From Ophiura sarsii (lineage: Eukaryota > Echinodermata > Ophiuroidea > Amphilepidida > Ophiuridae): a DNA stretch of 64,000 nucleotides. Both the position numbers and the translations under genes were made by a program. Location of the stretch: positions 35,349,652-35,413,651 of the forward strand of contig CM069448.1 of the NCBI GenBank assembly GCA_035610835.1, in the 5' to 3' direction. Under the pieces are notes generated by a model. The model was not told where the DNA came from. It saw nothing but the letters and a program-made list of their open reading frames with translations, and did no database searches. Below are positions 56,701 to 64,000 of the stretch, piece by piece. Every line of letters begins with the position of its first letter. Position 1 is the stretch's first letter.

Positions 56701-59700
56701 CTAAAATGTCCTCATAAGATCCATTGTATTCATCAGAGATGAGGGTTATGAAAGGTGGACGGTATTACTGGTAAGTGTCAAGGGATAGGGAAGGGGGCTA
56801 AAATGTCCTCATAAGATCCATTGTATTCATCAGAGATGAGGGCTATGAAAGGTGGACGGTATTACTGGTAAGTGTCAAGGGATAGGGAAGGGGGCTACAA
56901 TGTCCTCATAAGATCCATTGTATTCATCAGAGATGAGGGTTATGAAAGGTGGACGGTATTACTGGTAAGTGTCAAGGGATAGGGAAGGGGGCTAAAATGT
57001 CCTCATAAGATCCATTGTATTCATCAGAGATGAGGGTTATGAAAGGTGGACGGTATTACTGGTAAGTGTCCTGGGATGGGGGGAGGGGGCTACAATGTTC
57101 TCATCAAATCCACTGTATTCATCAGAGATGAGGGCTATGAAAGGTGGACCATATTACTGGTAAGTGTCCAGGGATGGGGAGGGGCTACAATGTTCTCATC
57201 AAATCCACTGTATTCATCAGAGATGAGGGGTATAAAAGGTAAGGTGGACCATTTTACTGGTAAGTGTCCGGGGAAAGGGAAGGGGGGGGGGGGGGGGGGG
57301 GGGCTAAAATGTCCTCATCCATTGTATACAAATGCTATGAAAGGTGGACTGTATTACTGGTAAGTGTCAGCCAGTGTATTATTTTAAGAGTACAGATGCT
57401 GTTCACTTTACAGGGTAAGTCACAGAATGGGCACTTTTTTCACAAAGGCGTCACACACTTCAAAAATTCATTTCTCGACCACCACAAGGGAAAGATTACA
57501 AATATTATCATCACTTCCACTTCATGAACTAAGGTTCAATTTGATAGAACAAATATCATTTCACCATCATGCTTGTCGCTAGAGAGGCAGGAGAAATTGC
57601 CAATTGTTCTCAATAGCTGATTGTCTGTATTATTCATAATTGTTCAATATTACAGACTATGTACATACACTATTGCACTCATTCCATCCTTTACCCCAGT
57701 AGCAATAACATATGATGTGTAATAGATGATGACATAGCTTGGGTCTATTTATGTTTACATTTTCCACTTAACACAGAAACTGCTCCAGCAGATGGACCAA
57801 GAAGGCGTACGACCAACATTGTATACATTTATGGAGGTCATGACAGTCCTGTCAAGGACCAGGGATGTGGGACGCAGATATGTGTCACAGGTCATCAATG
57901 AAATGAAAGCGCTGGATATAGGTGAGTTGTCATTGCTGAAAGATGCATTGAGCTTGAAAAATTGTGTAAACTCTGTATGTCAAAAATATGAAATGCTACT
58001 AGAGATATACCCCTCAATAAAAGTTCAGATTTGTCTCTCAATTGCCTGTATTTTGTTTATTTCAAATTTGAAGCAATGACTTATTTCAGTGGTAAACCGC
58101 TTGCTTGAGCATATGGGGAAGTCTCAATCTGAAATGAAAGCTCAAATTTTACGGAATCTTTACTTTTTGTTGCAATAGTTCACATTTTATGCTATTTTTT
58201 TATCATGAAGAAATTGATTATTGTTTCAAGCTTGGCACGGAATCAAAAGTGTGGGTCCATTTTTCACAGTCGAAAGCACCTTTAAATAGTGTTTTTATTC
58301 ATGGCGATGCTCACAACTTTTGAGACCTCCACATATGAATGAAACCTCCCTATATCAATGAGACCTCCCAGATTGAGACCTCCCCATATGAATGAGACGA
58401 GACCTCCCTATATGAATGAGATCTCCCCATATGAATGAGACCTCCCTATATGAATGAGACCTCCTCATATGAATGAGACCTCCCTATATGAATGAGACCT
58501 CCCAGATTGAGACCTTCCCATATGAATGAGACCTCCCTATATGAATGAGACCTCCCAGATTGAGACCTCCTCATATGAATGAGACCTCCCTATATGAATG
58601 AGGCCTCCCAGATTGAGACTTCCCCATATGATTGAGACCTCCCTATATGAATGAGGTCTCCCCATATGAATGAGACCTCCCTATATGAATGAGACCTCCT
58701 CATATGAATGAGATCTCCCCATATGAATGAGACCTCCCTATATGAATGAGACCTCATATGAATGAGACCTCCCTATATGAATGAGACCTCCCAGATTGAG
58801 ACCTTCCCATATGAATGAGGCCTCCCTATATGAATGAGACCTCCCAGATGGAGACCTCCCCATATGAATGAGACCTCCCTATATGAATGAGGCCTCCCAG
58901 ATTGAGACCTCCCCATATGAATGAGACCTCCCATATGAATGAGACCTCCCATAGAAATGAGACCTCTCTATATGAATGAGACCTCCCTATATGAATGAGA
59001 CCTCCCAGATGGAGACCTCCCCATATGAATGAGACCTCCCTATATGAATGAGGCCTCCCAGATTGAGACCTCCCTATATGATGAGACCTCCCTATATGAA
59101 TGTGACCTCCCCATAGAAATGAGACCTCTCTATATGAATGAGACCTCCCTATATGAATGAGACCTCCCAGATGGAGACCTCCCCATATGAATGAGACCTC
59201 CCTATATGAATGAGGCCTCTCAGATTAAGACCTCCCTATATGATGAGACCTCCCTATATGAATATGACCTCCCCATATGAATGAGACCTCCCTATATGGA
59301 TGAGACCTCCCAGATTGAGACCTTCCCATATGAATGAGACCTCCCTATATGAATGAGACCTCCCTATATGAATGAGACCTCCCTATATGAATGAGACCTC
59401 CTCATATGAATGAGACCTCCCTATATGAATGAGACCTCCCTATATGAATGAGACCTCCCTATATGAATGAGACCTCCCTATATGAATGAGACCTCCCTAT
59501 ATGAATGAGACCTCCCAGATTGAGACCTCCCTATATGAATGAGGCCTCCCAGATTGAGACTTCCCCATATGAATGAGACCTCCCTATATGAATGAGGCCT
59601 CCCAGATTGAGACTTCCCCATATGATTGAGACCTCCCTATATGAATGAGGCCTCCCAGATTGAGACCTCCCCATATGAATGAGACCTCCCTATATGATTG

Positions 59701-61765
59701 TGACCTCCCAGATTGAGACCTCTCCATATGAATGAGACCTCCCTATATGAATGAGGCCTCTCAGATTAAGACCTCCCTATATGATGAGACCTCCCCATAT
59801 GAATGTGACCTCCCCATAGAAATGAGACCTCCCTATATGAATGAGGACGCCAATAATTTGACTTCCCCATCATGAGTATTCCACATTTTGAAGAAATTGA
59901 TTATTGTTTCAAGCTTAGCACGGAATCAAAAAGTGTGGGTCCATTTTTCACAGTCGAAAGCACCTTTAAATAGTGTTTTTATTCATGGCGATGCTCACAA
60001 CTTTTGAGACCTCCCCATATGAATGAGACCTCCCTATATGAATGAGACCTCCCAGATTGAGACCTCCCCATATGAATGAGACGAGACCTCCCTATATGAA
60101 TGAGATCTCCCCATATGAATGAGACCTCCCTATATGAATGAGACCTCCTCATATGAATGAGACCTCCCTATATGAATGAGACCTCCCAGATTGAGACCTT
60201 CCCATATGAATGAGACCTCCCTATATGAATGAGACCTCCCAGATTGAGACCTCCTCATATGAATGAGACCTCCCTATATGAATGAGGCCTCCCAGATTGA
60301 GACTTCCCCATATGAATGAGACCTCCCTATATGAATGAGGCCTCCCAGATTGAGACTTCCCCATATGATTGAGACCTCCCTATATAAATGAGACCTCCCT
60401 ATATGAATGAGACCTCCTCATATGAATGAGATCTCCCCATATGAATGAGACCTCCCTATATGAATGAGACCTCATATGAATGAGACCTCCCTATATGAAT
60501 GAGACCTCCCAGATGGAGACCTCCCCATATGAATGAGACCTCCCTATATGAATGAGGCCTCCCAGATTGAGACCTCCCCATATGAATGAGACCTCCCTAT
60601 ATGAATGTGACTTCCCCATAGAAATGAGACCTCTCTATATGAATGAGACCTCCCTATATGAATGAGACCTCCCAGATGGAGACCTCCCCATATGAATGAG
60701 ACCTCCCTATATGAATGAGGCCTCCCAGATTGAGACCTCCCCATATGAATGAGACCTCCCTATATGAATGTGACCTCCCCATAGAAATGAGACCTCTCTA
60801 TATGAATGAGACCTCCCTATATGAATGAGACCTCCCAGATGGAGACCTCCCCATATGAATGAGACCTCCCTATATGAATGAGTCCTCTCAGATTAAGACC
60901 TCCCTATATGATGAGACCTCCCTATATGAATGTGACCTCCCCATAGAAATGAGACCTCTCTATATGAATGAGACCTCCCTATATGAATGAGACCTCCCAG
61001 ATGGAGACCTCCCCATATGAATGAGACCTCCCTATATGAATGAGGCCTCTCAGATTAAGACCTCCCTATATGATGAGACCTCCCTATATGAATGTGACCT
61101 CCCCATATGAATGAGACCTCCCTATATGAATGAGACCTCCCAGATTGAGACCTTCCCATATGAATGAGACCTCCCTATATGAATGAGACCTCCCTATATG
61201 AATGAGACCGCCCTATATGAATGAGACCTCCCTATATGAATGAGGCCTCCCAGATTGAGACCTCCCTATATGAATGAGACCTCCCAGATTGAGACTTCCC
61301 CATATGAATGAGACCTCCCTATATGAATGAGGCCTCCCAGATTGAGACTTCCCCATATGATTGAGACCTCCCTATATGAATGAGGCCTCCCAGATTGAGA
61401 CCTCCCCATATGAATGAGACCTCCCTATATGATTGTGACCTCCCAGATTGAGACCTCTCCATATGAATGAGACCTCCCTATATGAATGAGGCCTCTCAGA
61501 TTAAGACCTCCCTATATGATGAGACCTCCCCATATGAATGTGACCTCCCCATAGAAATGAGACCTCCCTATATGAATGAGGACGCCAATAATTTGACTTC
61601 CCCATCATGAGTATTCCAAAATCATCGCCAATCAATCCTAAGGAACAATTACTCCTAAACACATTTAATAAATGAAATTAATTGCCTTTGAAATCTTTTG
61701 TTTTCACTACACAGAACCAAGTCTGGGTATTTACAATCACTTACTACGTGTACATCGGGATGAGA
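44787..61765 (+). CDS. PTCD3: PTCD3-type PPR protein (mitoribosomal mS39), partial at 3' side
   Basis: Coding exons: 44787-44866, 47610-47714, 48487-48532, 49855-49923, 50653-50763, 51713-51836, 53085-53233, 54891-55039, 55785-55872, 56434-56577, 57777-57921 and 61715-61765. Total 1261 nt (420 codons +1); all introns GT-AG with consistent phases. The gene continues past the right edge. The N terminus MAASITSSQACKSCLFIRSL is basic and lacks acidic residues, like a mitochondrial presequence. Next come TIVIPKRKLK, DPTAQPYVYHDDPYLSPRN (the vertebrate DPTAVPYVFQDDPYL region), and PPR-like helices (NSHSYSTMIQGMVK; EKTYNVLIRSIVF; QEGVRPTLYTFMEVMTVLSR; EPSLGIYNHLLRVH). An acidic insert (AAEEEEDPSADE) lies at about 230-240. 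In vertebrates PTCD3 is small-subunit protein mS39, needed for mitochondrial translation. The exon 10 donor is tandemly repeated. Confidence 0.93.
45068..45215. repeat. Foldback in PTCD3 intron 1
   Basis: The arm 'ggcaatatcttcaaataggtc' plus 'ttacatacagaataaag' is mirrored by 'ctttattccgtatgtaa' plus 'gacctatttgaggatattgcc'. Short central loop; outer 'ctatttgtgg' is a direct repeat on both sides (about 45061 and 45210), possibly a TSD of 9-10 bp. Small MITE. Confidence 0.6.
46968..47330. mobile_element. Foldback with ~110-bp arms in PTCD3 intron 1
   Basis: The arm 46968-47083 (cctcattcaacaaaatcgaatgg, split; 'ttaaagttatggcgatttcaa', 'gcatgcaacagaaaagttgc', 'aatcattgatttgtgtgtga') is mirrored at 47219-47330 with only a few mismatches. 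A 135-bp unique core contains 'ccctttgtcccgcacattgcgg'. A tRNA-like block directly follows the right arm. The close match of the arms suggests a young element. Confidence 0.75.
47341..47400 (-). repeat. tRNA-like block next to foldback
   Basis: Minus strand: AAGCTCAATCGGTAGGAGC resembles a tRNA D-arm and A-box, and GGATCGAATCC is a good B-box. The separation between them is too short for a normal anticodon arm. A SINE remnant or a tRNA pseudogene is likely. Confidence 0.5.
47991..48066 (+). pseudogene. Decayed second copy of PTCD3 exon 2 end and donor
   Basis: Matches 47653-47727 (end of exon 2 plus donor) over about 75 bp: 'gcatca(c/t)cagcagtcaac', 'acaaaacaagatgacac', 'atagtgatacc', 'aagaggaaact', then 'gtaag'. 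Compared with the real exon it has two extra bases before 'aagaggaaac', and the resulting frame meets TAA at once. A GT donor word is kept; an acceptor-like 'cag' lies at its left edge. Most likely a non-functional tandem duplicate in intron 2. Confidence 0.8.
48620..49204 (-). pseudogene. Retroelement remnant with GIY-YIG-like motif (Penelope-like)
   Basis: Minus-strand pieces: YDVRCRDNGCKDLYTGETKQ, with the cysteine pair and YxGET signature of the GIY-YIG endonuclease region of Penelope-like elements; then LNRLKFNNHSFEDEDV and ERGVKELLYVQTA in shifted frames; then a tail FQFRRGFHHNLPMSHQEDLP. A small direct repeat (agtcattaatatca twice, about 49035-49070) interrupts it. Stops and frameshifts show it is dead. 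Lies in PTCD3 intron 3. Confidence 0.55.
50849..50960. repeat. Half copy of the TATGTGAC MITE family
   Basis: Contains 'gtccgattaccttcaacatg', 'cctccaacatgtccattt' and the terminal GATGTGATGGGTCACATA, matching the right half of 23147-23403. Lies 85 bp after PTCD3 exon 5. Confidence 0.65.
51289..51517. mobile_element. MITE with TATGTGAC..GTCACATA ends, copy 2
   Basis: Begins AATGTGACAAGTCACGTCAA and ends TGATGTGACGGGTCATAAAT. Same inner landmarks as 23147-23403 ('ggcaaacacag', 'gccaatatatttga', 'ccttcaacatggta'). In PTCD3 intron 5, about 195 bp before exon 6. Confidence 0.7.
52240..52442. mobile_element. MITE with AGGGCCAAAGTTTTCCGC ends
   Basis: Left end AAGGGCCAAAGTTTTCCGCG; right end 'aaagcggtaaactttggccctta'. 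'gcggaaaa' words recur inside. TA borders both ends. In PTCD3 intron 6. No coding content. Confidence 0.65.
52542..52884. mobile_element. TTAA-flanked MITE with GGATGTTCCTA ends
   Basis: Ends GGATGTTCCTAGGG and ATATAGGAACATCC, with TTAA at 52538-52541 and 52885-52888. Non-coding interior of 343 bp. In PTCD3 intron 6, about 200 bp upstream of exon 7. Confidence 0.7.
53846..54401. mobile_element. Mariner-type foldback element in PTCD3 intron 7
   Basis: Ends CCGGGTGGTTCAAAAAAAAG (left) and its inverse (right), continuing with 'ttgacccaagtt' / 'aacttgggtcaa'. TA lies on both sides (53844-53845, 54402-54403). Inner arms also pair ('tggttcattacagagggcatgcacaaaact' split, with its inverse near 54315-54350). 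CGGGTGGTTCAAAAA-type ends resemble mariner TIRs. No transposase left. Confidence 0.75.
54410..54512. repeat. Partial third copy of the 5438/32501 MITE
   Basis: Right half only: 'ttcagaaatccttgagat', 'cttgaaagttgggaaaggtt', 'tggtaaaaccaatag' and 'gtgtggacagttttaa', matching the same order in 5560-5664 and 32650-32741. The left half is missing; the mariner-type element sits directly upstream. Confidence 0.65.
54549..54847. mobile_element. hAT MITE, 299 bp, TSD TGTCAGAC, 43 bp before PTCD3 exon 8
   Basis: Ends CAGGCGCGTACC and GGTACGCCCCTG are inverse except one or two bases. The perfect 8-bp TSD TGTCAGAC is at 54541-54548 and 54848-54855. A second hAT-like start CAGTGGCGTAAATTTTCG at about 54602 suggests an inner, nested relative of the 17431 family. 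It also holds a G run (54644-54660) and two 'tagcgtcccggtatt' repeats. It brings new sequence to within 43 bp of the exon 8 acceptor. Confidence 0.85.
56509..57366 (+). repeat. ~97-bp tandem array of PTCD3 exon 10 3' end plus 5' splice site
   Basis: Nine copies start at about 56509, 56605, 56702, 56799, 56896, 56993, 57091, 57186 and 57305. Spacing is 95-98 bp except the last, stretched by a G run at 57283-57303. Each copy holds 3'-exon sequence (coding words YNVLIRSIVFIRDEGY and ERWTVLL) followed by the donor CTG|GTAAGTGTC and 15-25 bp of intron. Donor exon ends are 56577, 56673, 56770, 56867, 56964, 57061, 57159, 57259 and 57359. Copy 1 is the real exon end. Copy 2 is in frame; readthrough into copy 3 meets TAG. 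Confidence 0.93.
58206..61618. repeat. Satellite (gagacctccctatatgaat)n in PTCD3 intron 11, block-duplicated
   Basis: Built from 19-bp units GAGACCTCC(C/T)(T/C)ATATGAAT and 15-bp units GAGACCTCCCAGATT. Two large blocks, 58206-59883 and 59889-61618, each begin with the same unique 110-bp leader (tgaagaaattgattattgtt...) and end with the same unique trailer (gaggacgccaataatttgac...). The leader and trailer show the array was duplicated as a whole. Minus-strand frames reading GRSHSYREVSF are repeat by-products. The block ends 96 bp before exon 12. Confidence 0.95.
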
Positions 61766-64000
61766 GTGAGTATACATACATAAGGGGGAAACCTGTTGTT
61801 CAGGCAAACGGACCTCAAGTCGGGTTGGTCAGTCAGGCTTTTTTCTTCTTATTTTCCCTTGAAAATGACCATAAACATAATCAACAGATTTTGCCTGATC
61901 AAATACACTTTAGTTTCCCTCATAAACATTGTGATTTTGGTTTCAGTAGAAGACTCATTGATTTGTCTCATTACCCTCATAAAATGTTGGTCTTGAGAGA
62001 AGATTTCTAAAAGATGCTATTAGTGAAAAAGAAGTGAATTACCTCTAAAAGCAGTGGACAACCCTAGAAGTTTGTGTACTCAATTTGAAAGTGTATTTAT
62101 GGTTCTATCATACAAACCACTGGAGCAATTTAAAGGTGTATGTTCCGATAATTTCTTTTTGGCTATGGGTTTTTTTTCACATCATAATATTTTGATATCA
62201 GAAGAATCCCCATATTTTTCTAATTATGTCTGTAAAATCTTTGGGGCCAGAAATGTTCCATTTAGAAATTATAGGCTAAAATGTGGTGAATTACTGCCAA
62301 AGGTGGTTAACCACCATCCAGTTTGTGTACTACTCAATGGGCAAAATTCTCATGAACTTGTGCTTCTAAAATTAGAACCATTGGAGTTATGCAACTCAAA
62401 CTTTGAAATGTGACAATTTTAAGGATGACCTTTCAATTAAAATTGAAAACATCAAGTTAAAAATTGGGCAAGCAAACAGAACATCTACCTTTAACTCTCA
62501 AGTTTTGGAATATGACTGTACGAGGGGTATTCAGTAAATAATGAAAGTGATCATGGTATGGGATGCATGAGTGATTCTATTGAGGGGATAATGTGATCAA
62601 TACAAAGTATGAACCTTCATCTTTCAAACAGTACAGTTTTGGATTTATAAGTGTGAACTATGACGTCATAGCATTGTCTCAAAGTAAGTACACTTGGGAC
62701 ACTACTTTATCAGTTATTTGGCGGGAAATTTGAATTATTTGTATGAAACATGTGATAAGAAGATTGCATAACATGACACCAGAAGCAGGTAAATCCCATT
62801 TTTTTTCACGTAAGTATGATAAAAAGACAATAACTTAAATCCCTGTGTAATTTGATGTATGTAGTATAGGAGTAAAAAGTAAGGAGAGGCAATCGAATAA
62901 AAAGTATACAAATATCAGTATTTCAAATAGCCAATTTTCATTGAAAAATGCCCAGTCAGCGAATCACTAATATTGCGGAAAATCAAACAATTTATGAAAA
63001 ATCCAAGCAATTAACCAGTTTGGGAGATTCCATATGATAGTTAACTAATTTTCTGAACTTATTTGCATGAAACCTGCTGAAAATGTGCGCATGCGCAGAT
63101 GGCAGATCATTTTGAACAGGGCCACAAATGGCTAAAATCAAGAAATTTACCAGATAAAAGCTTACTGTGCCTTCAAATTCTATTCAGAAATAATTAAAAA
63201 TGCTTAAATCAATGTGTTTAAATATTGTGATAGTCAAAATAAAGATATACATGAATGTATCAATCAAAGATGGCTGCCACAACCTCTCTTATTACTGTTA
63301 TCTTTAGAGCTACTATATATGTATTGTTAAAGTAATCGTCACATAATTTCAATGGTTTGAGGAAATTTTATGAACAGCTCCTTCTGAAATCCCCACTATT
63401 ATTGCTTTACATCCCACACAAATTTACTAAATTATAATCCCTCCATTGTTCTTTATCCTTTGTTGTTTTCAAAGGTATATTATTGCGGATTTTGCTAAAT
63501 AAAAGCGCATTTGAGATGGTCCCTTCTTATTTGCGTTAAGGAATTCAGGTCTAAAAAATAATGTCAAGCGGAGATAAGTGTGTGTTCTAACTATGTGCCA
63601 AGTTTTATCTGTTTTTATGCTTGCATTGCCAAGATATACGCAAATGTATCGATCAACCCATTTTCAACATATTACATATCCAGCCAAATAATTGACAGAT
63701 TTCAGTCAGTGTCTGAAACCTATTGTGTTTATGTTAATGACATTACATAACCAAAGGTATCTAACATTCCAAAAGTGTATTGTTTGAAAGACAAAGGTTC
63801 ATACTTTGTATTGATCACATTATCCCTCAATAGAATCACTCATGCATCCCATACCATGATCACTTTCATTATTTACTGAATGCCCCTCGTATGTATCATA
63901 TAGAATTGTAAACACCATGTGAAAATATAGGTCCTTAATCTGGTCATACACTCTTATCTAGAAAGTGTATATATACACGTAATTGACTTTAGGGGTTAAG
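61766..64000 (+). other. PTCD3 intron 12 and unassigned sequence to window edge
   Basis: After the exon 12 donor (gtgagt) I found no following exon matching the PTCD3 family before the edge. It includes a segment at 61800-61845 (cggacctcaagtcgggttgg) that resembles dispersed 'cagacctctcaggtagggtc' words near 9210, 9992 and 24860. It also includes an open frame of 119 codons at 62054-62413 with no recognisable motif, which I treat as chance, and the transposon at 62521-63889. Confidence 0.55.
62521..63889. mobile_element. Long-TIR DNA transposon, 1369 bp, TA target, in PTCD3 intron 12
   Basis: Starts CGAGGGG(T/C)ATTCAGTAAAT and ends with the inverse. The first roughly 120 bp pair with only a handful of mismatches. 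TA lies on both sides (62519-62520, 63890-63891). The interior has no open frame of note and no transposase motif. TA target plus these ends fits a mariner-type non-autonomous element, but the TIRs are unusually long. Confidence 0.85.

Noticed and set aside
60544..60744. Minus-strand 66-codon frame of GRSHSYREVSF repeats
   Set aside because: By-product of the 19/15-bp satellite in PTCD3 intron 11.
58206..61618. CRISPR-like alternation of repeats
   Set aside because: Units are contiguous tandem repeats with no unique spacers, in an animal gene intron.
62054..62413. 119-codon plus-strand frame after PTCD3 exon 12
   Set aside because: Considered as an additional PTCD3 exon or separate gene; it does not resemble the family, lacks a matching acceptor and phase, and has intron-like composition.

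Overview
This is a nuclear window from an AT-rich, intron-rich animal genome. The genes have GT-AG introns with phases that close exactly, the coding sequences are animal-specific families (a TRIC channel, a BTB/pentapeptide KCTD9 and a PTCD3/mS39-type PPR protein), and the non-coding DNA is packed with small terminal-inverted-repeat (TIR) transposons, LINE remnants, tRNA-like repeats and long poly-G/poly-C tracts. There are no prokaryotic operons, no rRNA and no CRISPR array. A marine invertebrate, perhaps a non-vertebrate deuterostome such as an echinoderm or hemichordate, is my best guess, but nothing in the sequence proves this.

Layout. 1-6104: downstream flank of the first gene, no gene seen, several transposon copies. 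6105-14986 (minus): TMEM38/TRIC, five coding exons, complete, 275 aa. 14987-26881: intergenic, about 11.9 kb, with a hAT element carrying a perfect 8-bp target-site duplication (TSD), a second TIR element with an 8-bp TSD, a near-perfect palindrome, a 129-bp tandem repeat and a 1.1-kb foldback. 26882-40875 (minus): KCTD9, ten coding exons, complete, 399 aa. 40876-44786: divergent intergenic region with a 16-bp-unit minisatellite and a LINE fragment. 44787 to beyond the right edge (plus): PTCD3, twelve coding exons visible (420 codons); the 3' part lies outside the window.

The three genes are functionally independent: an ER/SR counter-ion channel, a Cullin-3 adaptor-type BTB protein and a mitoribosomal small-subunit protein. 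KCTD9 and PTCD3 are head-to-head, but 3.9 kb apart, so a shared promoter is not obvious.

The most unusual feature is inside PTCD3. The 3' end of exon 10, with its 5' splice site, has been tandemly amplified to about nine copies with a period near 97 bp, giving a series of competing donor sites. The first extra copy is in frame and would add exactly 32 codons; the next runs into a stop. Intron 2 also holds a decayed second copy of exon 2, and intron 11 holds a 3.4-kb satellite made of two large duplicated blocks. No recognisable new multi-gene system is present; the interest lies in exon-level tandem amplification and dense nested transposons.
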